Part shown: in pieces, positions 37,875 through 52,800 of the stretch
Position numbering within the stretch: the stretch's first letter is position 1
Layout of the letters: each line of letters begins with the position of its first letter
DNA from: Siderastrea siderea
Lineage: Eukaryota > Cnidaria > Anthozoa > Scleractinia > Rhizangiidae
DNA length: 64,000 nt
Assembly: GCA_964030785.1 (NCBI GenBank)
Contig: OZ034975.1
Span: 19,329,142 to 19,393,141, forward strand
Direction: 5' to 3'
Notes under the pieces: generated by a model
The model's database searches: none
What the model was told of the DNA's origin: nothing
The model's input: the letters and a program-made list of their open reading frames with translations, nothing else
Program-made: the position numbers and the translations under genes

Positions 37875-40800
37875 CATCATTGTAATATTCAGTTTGTGGT
37901 TTTGGTTCAGTTTAACCTAGGCGAGACTAAAGGACTACCTAACAAAACATGGCTTAGGAGTTTTTCTGCGTTTCCAAACTAAGGGTAAAGTGGCGTATAC
38001 AATGTCAAACCTTAACCTACCTACAGTGAAGATCTCGTAGAGAACAACACCATAGCTCCACCTGAAAATAAAAACAAATTAAACTAAACAGGAGATCACA
38101 ATCCGCACGCAGTAAGTCTTGAGGCAGCAACAACCTGAAATGACCTAATTCAGAGTTTATGGGGAACACAAACGTACGACGGTGAATTTTCCTTGCTTTA
38201 TCCGAACTGGAAAGATCGCTAATAATACTACTGAAAGGGCACATGCCCCAGTTTGTAAGGTTACTCAACAAATCTGCAAGTTCATGGTGCAAACTCATGT
38301 AATTAGAACCTATGATTCTTTATGCCACGTTTTGCCTTATTTTTTATTTAAAAACGTGTTCATATTTTCATCAACCATGGCCATTAAATTAAAATATTGA
38401 GTTTTCAATTGACTTTTTAAAAAATAACTTGAGTGTTCCGAATTAAAAACGGGAGACTCACAATCGCCAGAACTCCTGAAACCTTAAGAATTTGCTCTTG
38501 TTGTACAATTAATTCAGTAGAAGAATGAAAAATTAAATCCTTTTTATTTCACTCACTGTATGTTATATGATGCTCTGAGGAAAACGCTTCACGAAAGGTT
38601 GTATTTCTTTTCAACAATACTGATCCATATTTTAGCAGACTAACTGCTGCTTTAATCTTTAATGCTATGGAAATAAGGAATGAAACGTTTTTACGCCGCA
38701 AAATGTAATAATCGCCGCATAATGTAATAAGAATCGCCGCAAAATGTAATAACATCAACGCAAAATGTAATAAAGTAATCCGCAACGCAAAATGTAAAAA
38801 CTTTTCAACGCAGAATGTAATAACTTTTCTAACGCATAACGTAAAAACGCAAAATGTAATAACTGTGCTTCTGTGCATCAGCATGGAAAAATTTTAACCC
38901 TCCTGAGACCGGGGGGGGGGGGGGCAGGAAGAAGATGGAATCTGCCCACACGGACCCCGGACGTTTAAAAATGCAAGTTAAGGCCACCAAACTTCTAAAG
39001 TTAATGACTAAAATTAATCTACGAACAATTTGGTAAAGCAAGTTCTTGCTTATCAAATTTACGTCACCGTGGCAACCCCATTATGACAGGCCTTTTTATC
39101 AAGAATTTTAAATTTTCCTCTGTATATCTCTCTTGAGGTAACTTTTACATTACTTTTTTTTAGATCACTTTAGTTTTCGTTTTCAATATTGATTCCTTTT
39201 TGGTTGATTTTGGAAATCCAAGCTAGCGGATGTAGATTCGAAAACATGGCCCAATTCTTACACTATATGACGCCATCAGCCCATGTTGTGGACCTTAAAG
39301 GAAACATTCTGGATTTACTACCTGCTCTTTAAGTTCCGTTGCCAAAGGGTTAATATTCTCGGAGCTAAGGAGGGGGAATTCCGCCCACTCGGCCCAAAAG
39401 ACCAAAATACCCGGTCTGAATAATGTTAATGTCCTAACACCAGACAAACACTTACACGTCACTTTGTGTTGTGTAAGTTCCGTTAAATAACGCCTCGATA
39501 GCAGACCACTTCACAGGCACACAACCCTATTTTACGAACAAAGGAAAAAAACAAGTAGTTAGCTCCTGTTTAACGAATTCAAAGCAAAATCACGGCGTTA
39601 GGGTGTGAGACACTCTATTGAAGGTTAGACGTACGAGACTGTCTCCATTTTCCTGGGTTGACTGATTTATTGAATCCCTTTTTCTCTCTCTAGAGGGTCT
39701 ATTATACTCTGGCGGTTTGGCGGTTTGAGCCAATTTTCAGTGTCGGTTTGCGGTTACATTCGTAATAATGTGGCGGTTTCCGGTTAAGAAATGATCGCGC
39801 GGTTGCCGAAAATCATAACTTTATCACACGGTTTTCGGAGTTTAGTGGCGGTTCTTCTAACTACACGTGCGGTCGCTTTATTTTCCTTGAAGTTTCTTCC
39901 TAGACAAAAGAGTGCCTTTTTGTGGTTGCGTAAGGCACAGAAACTAAAAATGTGGAGTTTTTCTGCTGTCTCCCCTTGCAGGGAGGTAATTTAATAATAG
40001 GCCAGGCTTCAAAGCCAAAGAAAGCGCATGGAAAGATGGCGGTCGTGGATCTTTAGTCAGATATCGATGTTATCAAATGCGTTGCCCTTTTTTATAATCT
40101 TTAAAACGGCCCGTCTGGAAACGATTCATTGACGACATCTTCTCTCTCTGCAGCAAAACCAGAGAAGAGATCACACAGTTCATTAGCGGTGCTAGATGTA
40201 CGCACCCACTTTGAGCCCACCGAAACATTTCAGTACACCCATTTTCAACCTGCCATCCATCAGTAGTAAAAAGAGGCTTCATGAGAGGTCCTAAGACGTC
40301 TAAGACTACCTAGAACAAACTCTTCTAAAACATCATTTGAAGAAAGCGTCACAAACTAAAAAACACATCTTCTCGAGAGAGGATACCATATTACCGGTAA
40401 TATATAGATTTAGCCATGCTTAAAAGCGGAGCCTCCAAGGAATAAACTGGTGCTCGTTTGTCAAAAATAGTCCTGAAACTTTTCGCTCTGAAATATATTT
40501 CGGGGCTTTCTTTGGCTCGTTCCCTTTCGAAAAGTGTTTCTCAAAAAGCCCGAAGTGTTCCGAATTGTCCTCCAATATTTTGAGGATCTGTTCTGTAAAA
40601 CCAAGCTCGAAAGGTCATTATAGAGGCTGAGCACAGCTTAATTTTTTTCTTCGGGCATCAAACTGAACACATATTTGACTCAGGAGCAGTCTTGCTTGGT
40701 TTTTTAAATGTTTCCATATCCTGTCATTAACTGTCAAGGCTTGTCAAATCTGCTTGGATTATTGGCTGTTGGCTTGAATGAACTTGAAACGGCGCTCATG

Positions 40801-43800
40801 TACAACAACAAAATAAAACTTATTCTGAAGTAAACGGGTTATCTTCATCGCGTTCGGCTGTTCAGTTAACAAATAACATGAACTGCCCCTATTAGTCTGG
40901 TCAAAATTTATACCATCAAGATTGAAAACAAGCAAACACCAAACACGCTTTAAATTATGGCATAAGTTTTGCGGTTGCGAAGTAAGCCTATTTAAAGTTA
41001 GGCGCTTTGAGGAAAGCAAAAAAACTTGTCTTTCGGAAGCTTTTCGGATATTAAAATAGTCTTGAACCGACAACTGCTTCGCTTAAAAGATTATTACTAT
41101 TGAAAAGTTCTAGGGCAAGAAAATCGACAATTGCACAAACCGATCCGACAGTTAAAATTGAAAGCAATTATTCGCCGTAAGTGATGCTTGTGCAGTTGCC
41201 TTGCGACTGTGCTTTGACCTACTGTTATGAAAAAACAAACACAAAATAATAAACAGAGAAATCATTCTTGAAAAAGTTTATTCGAAAACCCGTAAGTTTC
41301 TACTTAAATGCAATTCGCGTTATACTTCCAGCATGGCAAAATAGTCTAAGACTACATCTGTCACAAATCTGAGCTCGTTTTCTAATAATTTTTTGAAGTC
41401 AAAAGTAAATGACACATTTCTAATGACATAAATTCAATTTCAAAATGTAATTTCTTTGACCGTAATAAATACTCAAAATCATGCACCTTAAACCCTTTAA
41501 AAACTTCACTTACTCAGTTGTGTTTCAGAACAAGGCAAGCTCTCCGCCGTGAAGAAAACAAAGTGATGAGGTCCTTTGAAGGCATCTTTCGTAACTTGAA
41601 GTTTTCGCGTACTACCAGTATTCTTTTGAACTTTTTCTTTCCATTTATAGGTATTAAATGTTTTTTTCTCAAGTTTAAAACTACAGTACCGTCGAACAAT
41701 CGTTTTGCTAAATAAACTTAAGCTTTTTAAAGAAACCTCTTTTTCAAAAGCGACGATGGTCATACGATTTCCCGCCAAGAAAAACGCCGGTTGCCCAAAA
41801 GCACCGCGCGATTTCCCGCCAAGAAAAGATGGCATTCTCCACTCCCGGTAGGGTTGCCTTGGGGCTTCCCTCCCCCTCCCCCAGAGTCTGTACGGGCGTA
41901 CGCCGACGTCACAACCAAAATTTTTCGGATCGATAGATTACCAAAATTTCCTTAGCAATGGAGCTCCGCTGGCGGGCTTTGCCCGCAGGCTGCGCTATTA
42001 ATGGCAACTGACTGCTGCTAACGTAGATTATTCAAAGACTGATTCTTTCGCATTGTTATTCAAAACAATAACATGTACATGCAATAAGTTTCTGCAAATG
42101 TGTATGTTTTCACATGTGTCGCGATTTTATTAACTTCGAACGGCCCTTGTACGGAACACGTTTTAGCTACCCGAAAGTAGTGACCCCCGAAAGTAGCCAA
42201 ATGGTGGCCACCCTGCGAAAGTAGGACCGCCCTGGCCCTAGTAGTGGCCACCCTCCGGAAAAAGATGTTCTATACTTAAGATCTCGTGATCATTGTGAGC
42301 AGAAGTACGATTATTGTGCGAGCATACGGTAAAAATGCGTAAACTACTGTTAAGAGATCGTTATTGCGACTCTCTTTACTGCCATAAAGGCGGTTTCGGT
42401 CTTTAGGAGAAAATGAAAGCGGTTTGCGGATTGCGGAATGTGCGACCCCCTATAATAGATCCTCTCTCTAACTATTACATGCAATGATCTTCGAATGTGC
42501 TGTAAACATGTTTGCGACTCCAGTTCAGAGAGGACCATGCAGTGATCATGGCAGGGTGGCCATGGTGTTTAGGTTAGCGTCTGGCCAATCAGTACTAAAG
42601 GACGTTGAGCGTTTTTTCGAAAATTAAGTTACCCTTGAATTACATCTTAAGGAGGTCTCGACAAACCTCAATACAGCACAGTACGTCCTGTGTTATTTAG
42701 ACAAACATGAAAAATTTCAAGGGATTTGACATCGGGCTTCGATCACAAAGAACACTTAATCACAGATCCCTCTACACCAAACCATAATGTAATGTAAATG
42801 TAATGTAAAACTTTATTTAATTATAAGCACAGAAAATCACCAGCTAAGCTAAAAAAAGTAAAAAAAGCTTTACAACTGGTTGACAAGATTGCCTTGTGGG
42901 AATCCAATAAGTCAGATACCTGCTTGATGTTTCGTTTAAAATGAGCAATAGAGCCCGCTTCCTTTAATTCTTGGGGCAAATTATTCCATAGACAGGCCTC
43001 GCTATAACAAAAACTTTGTTTTACGTTTTAGATAATTCGTTTGCGGCTTGGGCAGAGCAAGTTTGCCCTCTAGATTTCTCATTATATTCCGCGTGGCGTG
43101 GAGTAAAAAGACGTTGTAAGTATTCAGGGGCAAGTTTATGCATTGTCTTGTACATAATCATAGCGCTTGTATCTCGTAATCGTTGAACATGTTTGCCTTA
43201 AAACTACAAGTTTTGTAAAACTTGAACATTCTTTGTTTAGAATCCCAAAAGTCACTGAAATCGGTTAACGCTTACTTGCCAAAAATTCGATTTATAAAAT
43301 GGAGCCTCCGCGCTAATAAATAGCCGCGAGCCACCTTAAAAAGACAGCAATTTGGTAAATTCTTACCCCATTACGACGGGTGTAAATGTCTTCCTGACAC
43401 GTAACCCTCGCCATCCCAAAATCGGTTACTTTACATTTCGCCTCTTCACCAACGAGAACATTTCTCGCTGCCAGGTCACGATGGATTATCTTAAAGACAA
43501 AAATTCACCTTATTAAATGACGCCTAATCAGGAAATCCAATGAAAAAGAAAGTTTAATGGCATTTCCTAAGTTACATAGAAAAGGTTTTCCTGATGGTAA
43601 TAGAAAAGAATACAAAACGCGACCATTTAGAGCGCGGAGCGCGCTACCGTTTCAACTAGACCAAGATTTTCGACACTTTTCTGACACTTTTTCGACACTT
43701 TTTTGATTAAGGGGCGGAGTTTATCGGACCGTTTGAAATTAGTGCACGTGAACTAGACGCCGTAAATAAGATAACCGAGTCGTTCGTACAAGTTTGTGTA

Positions 43801-46800
43801 GACAAAATTTCGCGTTGTCACTTCGCTCATTCGCTCATAATCGTGGGAATCCGTTTTGTTGCGTCGTACAAATACAAAACTTAAATCTGAAAACGTGAAA
43901 ATCTTAGCATTGACAACTGAACAAAAGTGTCACAGTCTGCTCAAAATTGATTTTGATGCAAAAATTTGCACGTGCGGAGCTGTCAAAACGTGCATTTTTC
44001 ACGCTTGAACAAACGTGTAAAACAAGCTAGCTTGTTAAAATTTTAAAAAAAGACAAGAAAACAGGAAGAACAATCAGCTGCATATTACTCATATCGAATA
44101 TTCGTGACAATTGATGTAGAACTAGTAGCTATTTTAGTTATTGGTTTGTTGATGTTCACAAAATTATGCATATCGTGCACTTGTTTGTTACAAGACCATT
44201 TCCGCCCCAGTGAAGTTTCTATTTTTGGCTCAGGTCGTTACAATAAATAACTTTTGGAAGAACATTGCATGCAACAGATATAAAAATATTCCTCGTAGTT
44301 GGGTGGTAACTCACTAAGGAAGTATTTGAAAATCTTCATTTTTTGTCATCGTTATGTATAATTTTATCACACAATGTCGAGCGAAAGTCCAAAATAACAC
44401 GAGAAATGTAAACATTCAACAACAGAATAAAAAACGTATAATTCAACACAACATAATGATTAGTTTTGAGGCATAAATCGCCAAATTCGAAACACAACTG
44501 GTGAAACTAGCTCACTGACTCTCAGAAGTGTTTTCCGATATATCCCTTCATCTACCGAATGAACTCGAACAAACATCTCTTGAAAGTTATCTGTGTTGTC
44601 CACGTTTAGATTCACATAACCGGCATCTTCGTCTTTGTATCGTATTCGCAAAGTGTGGGACGTGTGAGATCGCAGCCTCGCAGGTCCGTCTGATATCCTC
44701 CACAAGCGAAGAAAACGAATAATTTCGTGCGATTCCATCGACAACGTCTGCTTCTGTATAAAACTTTACCAATTCATCGATCCTGGCCGTACTCAACCTT
44801 TATTTGGAACTTCATGCCAGCCGACTAATGTACTCGAAGTTAGTCGAGACTACCAGTGTCCCGCCACATATCAATCACTGTCAACGCCCACTTTGACGTT
44901 GCGGCTCCTTTGTTAAAAGTGTCAAAAAAGTGTCAAAAATTCATCAAAAATCTTGGTCTAGTGGAAACGGTTGCACGCTTCGCGCTGTAAAGGAAGCTTA
45001 ATATAACATGATGGGCTATAGCTAGTAGATGCTGTAGCTGAGGTAGTGTATTGATTGACAAAATGGGAGTATACTGGATATGTCTGGCTGGTTAAAAGAG
45101 ACGTTCACTGATAGAAAAGTTCAATCGTAACTGGATATTTATTTATTTATTTATTTATTTATTTATTAACAATATTTAAACAGAGATGCCCAGTTCAGCA
45201 TACGCTGGTTTAAATTTGCTCTGCAAACTATCTAAGAACTATCTAATAAAGACACAAAATGCGAATTAACCTTGAAGAATAAATAAATAAGTAACACACA
45301 CAAAGAATAAGCAATAAACAATAAAAGGCCCATGAAGCACACTGGTCTGCATCTGAAGTGCTTTGTTGGGCCTGATTTAAAAAGTGACACATCGCGCACA
45401 TTTGTTAGGTCCGACGGCAGCGTATTCCATATTTTAGCTCCGCTGTACCTAAACGATCCCTGGTACTTGGATGTTCTTGCCACCAATTCAATTAGATTAT
45501 CTTCAATAAAATGTTTAATCCCGTTATCAATGAGTCTTTTGAAACTTCCATTTCGAAGAACAGTAACTTCCAGAGACATTTTCACTTTATTTTTTTAGAA
45601 AAATTTCTTCACACAACTTACTCGTGCGTTTTTTGCCAAAAGAACAATAACGCAAAAGCTCACCCGATTACATACCTTGCAAGAAGACAAGTAATTCATC
45701 CCATCTGCGATCTGCCAGGCAAATTGCATCAGTTGCTCTGGCGTGACATCTGTTTGAGGCCCCTCTTCTGGGTCTTGAAAGTACGCATCATTAAGACCAC
45801 GGCTTTTCCTCAAAAAGCCTAATAGATCACCGTAAGGGATGTACTCAATAAGTACAAGTAACGGATCTGCAAGAAAAAGAAGAACCCACTGTATTCGCGT
45901 TTTCATTTTGTTTCGTTTTCGTTTTTTGTCTGATTGGTTAAATTTTCATTCTATCGGTTTTCTTGGCCCGTTTCGTTGGCTAAGAACAAGCTGTCCAAAA
46001 AAGTTAGTAATTTGGATAGCCGAGTTTTGCTATTGAAAACAAAAAGAGTATCTTAGGTGACCCAATTAATTAAGTTAATTTGGATAGATTGAGAAATCAG
46101 GAAGGAATTAGTTGAATGCATGCTTAAATGCTTGTCTCAATGCTCGTTTGAATGGTTTCTTGAACGGGTTTTTAGACTAGCAATATAATACGAATATTTT
46201 CACATAAAGATGTTTGTTGTTTTCGTTTGTTTTATTTCGACGAGTTACTCGTCGATCGTCTGACGGGCATGCAATTTGCCAACTGTGATAACTACGGTCG
46301 TACAGTAGTACTGAAAAAACAAAAACAAAAACAAATCACATCATTTGTCCCCTAACATTTCCTTTGTGTTAAAATATTATTTACCGGTCTCTGTAACGCA
46401 TCCCATCAGCTTGATCACGTGAGGATGGGGTTTCAGGTTTTTCATCAAATATAGTTCTGACAACAGGACCTCCCTGTCTGAGGCGGAAGCATTTTCTACC
46501 AAGAAAAGAGTCATTAATGTGCTTTGGCGCAGAGTAAGTAACAATACATCCGATCTTTCACTTTCCTCATATACATTTATTTACTTGGGCGACTTAGAAG
46601 GGGAAATATATCAGCATTTAGCGACAGATCATTATACCAAGCTTTTCTATTTGCTTTTGCTAAATGTTTTCTTTTTAAAAGGATAAACGTTTTACTGATA
46701 TCACATGATACTAGTTGAAAATACGAAGAAAGGTCAATGTGTGTTTGTTCCCTGAATAACAGGTTCCAATAAAAGACTAGAGCTAAGTTTGTTTAACAGG

Positions 46801-49800
46801 AACAACCCCAGCTCCTTGCATGTATCGTTCAGAGTGCAGTTTAAGATAATTTTCCTTTTGGTAAATAGAACGAAAAACAGAAAATATTGCTTATATTATA
46901 TTTTAACAACAAGCCGTTAAGTACACCTATAGGGGTGTTGAACTGCGTAGCTTATGGCGAAATACCCATTGGCAGTAATCAGTGATCAATAACATAATAT
47001 CAATAAGAACAAGAACAAAAAACGAAAGCAAAAAAAAAGAACAGCAGTTTATGTTAGATCAACCCAATCCCATAGATAGGGTTTTTTGGCATTTTAACAA
47101 AGAATCCAGTCCCTCATGAATTTTAAATTCGACATTTACAAAAACAAAAGTTGACACGAAAATTTTTACTAAGCTAAAATTTTATAAGCGTTAGCCATAG
47201 TGATCATTGTGAATATTGTTTTTCAAAAATCAGAAAGAAAACGACGTTGGTGTTGAAAGCCAGCAAACTAGCCTCTAGCCTACCTTTAAGCATTTTGATT
47301 GCCACTGTCAATGTCTGACCCTTTATTCCATTGATGTTCCGAACCTCTCCTTTGGCGACTTGACCAAATGCGCCCGATCCAATCACTTTTACGATTTCAA
47401 CTTGCTCCCGGCTAAGTTCCCAATTCGTCGTTGTTTCGACTGGTAATAAGAATGAAAATTTTCAACAATGGTACAAATATCGTCCCAGGACTCTTGAAGG
47501 CTGCCAAAAATTTACGAAAAGTGTCGAAAGATGTTATAAGTAAGTAAGTAAAGTCTTTATTTAACGAGGGTTAAAATAGCATAAAAAATACTAACAAACC
47601 AGTGGCCCGCTAAAAATATTTACAATAAAATATAAAAATACACTAAAATACGAATATGCTTGGCTATACTTCAATTTTAGTTTGTTAATTGAAAAAACTT
47701 GTAACGATATTGATTATATCATGAAATATCGCACGATGTACTGGTATAGTTCGTTATTAATGGTCACTCGTGCTATATAACAGTCAAGGCTTTTATTAGT
47801 TGTGGCCATTAAATACGAGCTACAGTCGTTGTTCGTGAGATTTTTTAAAGTTTTCAAGTTTTTAAGTTTCAGCTTCTTTATACAAATATTACCTCTTGCT
47901 CTGTTCCCTCTCAACCTTCTTCTGCAAAGGAAAATTATTAGTGCGATGATGATGACGATGACCACAGCGAGAGAAGTGACCGTCGAAATGATGATTATCA
48001 TTCTTTGCTTTTTCCGATCAGCATCTTAAAAAAGAAGAACAATATAAGGTCATTGTGGTCTGCAATAAAGGTTTGCCTTACAAAGTCAAATTAAGAATTA
48101 GTCCTAGCTTACCGTGCGAGTTATGGATGCACGCAGGAAGGCCTTGTAGAGCACGAGTGAAGCATATCGTCTCTAGCGTAACGAGTGCTCTCCAAACTTC
48201 CCTTAGTGCATTCCATAACGCGATGTACCACAGCTAATAGCATGAATAAATTCTTTTATAGCATATAGACCAGAAATAATGATAAACAAACTTTAATGAT
48301 TAAGTTCAAAATTTCGTCATGTACAATAAATTAACAAACGTCCTTATTGGTTATTTTGGAAACACGACACATTTTACATTGGAAATGAACGAAAATTCTC
48401 AAAGCAACAACAAGTTCAGATAGAAATCGTCGAAGAAAGCTTACTCTGAAAGAAAAATTGCTTCTTCGCCAAAGAAAATACAAACGAAAATGTTATCAAA
48501 CAGTTAAAAAGTTCTTGAACTTCTCAGCTTGGTTGAAATAAAACATCAACGCCTGGCCTCGCAACGGAGGTTTGATTCATAAAGAAGATAATAGTTTGCA
48601 CTGTGCATTTGCTAAAATGGACGGAAGGTAGTTTGCTGCCGTTTTCTGTTGTGTGACCACTTAGCTTCGTTGTTGTACTTCTCTGTGTATAGTAGTGGTC
48701 GGAGAATCAGGGGAACCACTAACAAGGTGCCCAGCGCGAAAGGACTTCACTTGCGTGTTCGAGAAAACGGAAGTTTACTCTAATTGCTGGCCTCATTGAG
48801 GTGCTCGATACGGGTGAGTTTCAATACGGCGAGTCTCAAATCTCTCTCATGCTTCTTGATTACTCCCACATAGATTTCCGTCGACTATAGTGTTTCTATG
48901 GTAAACATGCGACGTACTTCCAACGTCAAAATAATTGCTCCTTTTTAAAAGTGGTGCGGCTCATAAATATATAGATTCAGCCAAGCCTAAAAGCGGAACT
49001 CTACATTTTTTTTCTCTGGTACTTATGAATTTCTGAGAATACCCTCATTGAAGTCGTCTTCCCCTCTGAGAATCGAACCCCAGTTCAGCGCGTCGCAGAC
49101 ATTTGCAGTCATTTGCGCCAGTTAATTTTAACACTTATCCGGCTGTTTATCGACCGAGATAAACACGCGGGAGTTTTTCCTGGGAAAATGTGTTCGGACC
49201 TCTGCAAAATCCATGGTTGTGGACAGGACAAACCAGAAAGCACTAGCTCTGCTATATTTGGCGTCGAGACCGCTGCCAAGTGATGTGCCGACCGAGTTCG
49301 CAGTAGAACAGAACAAAGATGAAGTCCTCGGAGGTAAATTTCGTAACTTGAACTTTTCTCCTTCCACCAAAAAGACAACTGAGTATTCTTTCAATTTATA
49401 GATATTAGTTATTTTTCTCGAGTTTAAAACTTTACAGAACTAAAAAAAAGATGAAGAACAGAACAGAACAAAGATGAAGTCCTCGAAGGTAAATTTCGTA
49501 ACTTGAACTTTTCGCCTTCCACCAAAAAGACTACTGAGTATTTTTTTGAACTTTTTCTTTCAATTTATAGATATTAGTTATTTTTTCTCGAGCTTAAAGC
49601 TTCGACACTGTCGAACAATCGTTTTGATAAATAAGCTTAAGCTTTCAAAGAAAGATCCTTTTCAAAAGCGACGATTTCCGCCAAGAAAACGTTGGTTGCC
49701 CCAAAGTACCGCTCGATTTCCCGCCAAGAACATATCACATTCTCCTCTCCCCGTCGGGTTGCCTTGGGACTCCCCTCCTCCTCCCCCAGAGTCTGTGCGG

Positions 49801-52800
49801 ACGGGAGGGTGGGCGCACGCTGACTCAAGAACCAAAATTTCTCGGATCGATAGGTTACCGAATTTCCTTACCCATGGTGCTCCGCTCTGCGGCCAAGGAG
49901 CTCCGCTATTAACAATTATTCTACGAGGGGGCAATGGATATCAAATATATAATATGCTGATTTCTATGCGCATTTTTATTGGTTCTTAGCTATGATCTAT
50001 AAGAGGACAGAGGCATAAATGACGTCATTACTGGGAACTTTTGTCTCTTTATTATATACTGACAAATAGATTCCATGTTGCCGTGCGTGACTGTTCGGTA
50101 ATAGATCACAGAAAACGTCAAAATGAGGTAAGAACATCAGTGACACACTCGCCTAACGGCTCGTGTGCCACTTTTTTGTTCTTACCACATTCTGACGTCA
50201 TCTGTGATCTACTACTGAACAGTCGCACGGCAACATGGAATCTATTTGCTCCATAGATAACCAACGAGGCGCCTAGCGCCGAGTTGATTATAACCATTTG
50301 ATATCCAGAAAGCCCGAGTAGAATAATTGTTTTAATTAAAACGCAATTACTAACTGCTACAAAATCGAGAAAGAGAAAAAAAAGAGAGAGAGGGAAAAGA
50401 CATAAAAGGGAACAAGAATTGACCACACGTGAAGTTTTGCAGCGTTTCTTTGCGTAGCTGAATGAATCAATGAAACTGCTCCGAAGTGAACGCACGAGCA
50501 CAAAAATGAAACGAAATGTGGTAGGTGTTTGAATTTTTCTGAAAAATTGTTGTAATCATCGTTCAAAGCGGATTGAAGCTGTACGATCTCACTGTTGTAG
50601 CTGCTGGAGTTGAAATGAATAAGTTTGTAATCCGTTCGCACAAAGGAGTCATCACGTGCTTGTATGATCAATTTGAAGATAGATTGCATTAATATTTTAA
50701 CTTGAACGATTATTTCTATGCAGCTCAGAGACAAGATTACGGAAGTAAGCAAAATTAGAATTCACCATCTTACTTAGCTTTACTTTTTTAACGCAAACCA
50801 CAAAATGCAATTGTTCTCAGTTTAGAGGCCGCGGACGGAATGGTAAAAACAAAGCTCGGACAACTGAGAAAGTGATTCAACTTATTTAAAATGGCATCCG
50901 ATATTTATCTAAACATTTGGAGCTTTTGGAACACAGAGCTACAATCAGTACAGGTAAACCAGTGCCAATTTTGCAATTGCGTGTCATAGTTAAGAAAATG
51001 TCTCCCTTTTTGGTACTTTGTTCATTGCTTGTTTAGATTGCTTCATGATTTTTGCACTGACTCGCCATAAAAGTGTGAAAATTTTATTAAATGCTCCTCT
51101 CCCATTTTACCGTGTTTTATTTCATATTTCGGAGTCGAAAGCCTTCCGTATAAAACCTACCGTTAGAAAAATGAAAGAAATGTGAGAAATGAAAGAAATT
51201 GTAAACACAACGCTAAATGCTCAAATTTTGTATTTCTACAGTTTTTTGTCGTCCTAAGAAAACAAACACTTCGGGACAATTTCGATTTATGTCTCAGTGA
51301 CGTTCAGTTGTAATTTCTTCTTAATTTAACTTCAATGCAAGGTAATTTTTTTTTCCCTGTCTATTTTCCTCACCGGCTTGCTCGCGGAGAAAAAGCTTTC
51401 AGCTCACTTTGTCGTTGAGTGTTCATTGACCATATTTGGGCACAGCAGGTATACGAGTTGATAATCTAGCTCGCTTCAGCCAATCAAAATGCTAGAAATC
51501 CAATATACCTAGTCCAGTCTTTTATAAAGTCGAATGTCCTTTGTGTATCAGACAAAAGCAATATAAATTGCCATAACACGAAGTTGGTTAAATTCTTTAG
51601 AGCTCTAAGCTCTTGCCTCTTTTCCTATTATTTAAATACCTTGCTCATTTTTGTTTTGTTTTTTGTTTTTTTGTTCTCATGTGCAGATGCCAAGATTATT
51701 AGGCACAGAATGACGTCGTAAAAGGGCCAAAGTTTGAAACTCAGTGCATTAAACCCATAACTGATAACAAGATTCAAATTTAAATACATTAAATGCAGGT
51801 GACACTGAGTATTTTGCATCACCGTTTTGGGAAATATTGATTAGAAAAGCTGATATTGGAGTGAAGTCGATATGATATGTTCAGAAGCAAGTGAAGAATT
51901 GGCATTTATCATAAGGATAATGAAGACGAGCGCCGTTGTTCGATAGGATCTATCCAGAATAAAACGTTTATTTGTATTTTCCTATTATCTTGTTGCTGGA
52001 GAGGGTGAAGACCCCTCAAACACACTTTACTCCGTATGGCATCCGCCATAAGTTATTTTGGATCAAAGTCAGTAGCTATCAACTATCTAGTCATTATAAT
52101 GTAAACGCAGTGAATCAAACTTGATCTCTTGATGAACAGTGTATTGGTACCTTTCTCCTTTCGGCCGTTTAATCGTTTGAGGGTATTGGTATTTGGCTGT
52201 AATGTCTTTCTTACCATAGAAATCCGCTCCATTTTAATCTCCATTCAACTGCTCATTATCGACAACGGCCAACATTTCAACCTCGAAACACTAATTGTTG
52301 AGTAACTTTTCATTGGTTAAGGTGGCTGAACACGCTTTGCACACGCTGAACGATTTCGACTTCTTACGCGAGTCAGTGCACGCACAAAGCTTTGGAAAAA
52401 ATGAAGATGGCGCCTGTAAAGCGACCATTTTATTTTGTGCAGCGAATATCGCGCAAGCGAAAAATTGACTAGTCATTTTATTCGAAATGCGCTGTTATCT
52501 AAGGATCCGCTAAATAGAATTGCGTGAAGTCTGGCAGAATACTAGTTTAGAACACGCGTAACTCGCTTACAAACAAAAATCGAAATCTGACAGAGGACAT
52601 ACTCAGAAAACATTACATTGTGAAGCACCACTTAAGAATTATCTCTCTATCAAAATTCCATGAGACCAGTGTTAACAGGTCAGTATTTTTGTAACTTTTT
52701 TGGACAAATGATGGGGCTTAATGGCTGTTTTTGATCCAAAAATAGCTTAAGATTACCTTGGGAATGTGTCATGCATGGGGGATGGACTGCCTTATCTCTT

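Noticed and set aside
38691..38868. CRISPR-like array
   Set aside because: The motif is too short, spacers differ widely in length, and the genome is clearly animal.
39692..42465. Possible 2.8-kb element with GAGGGTCTATTATA/TATAATAGATCCTC ends
   Set aside because: Only about 14 bp are inverted, with one mismatch. The neighbouring CGGTTTGCGG motifs are in the same orientation and no target duplication is visible. It would otherwise enclose copy B.
50118..50752. Minus-strand frames of 127 and 131 codons
   Set aside because: One is largely the MITE arm, the other is low complexity; no domain and no splice support.
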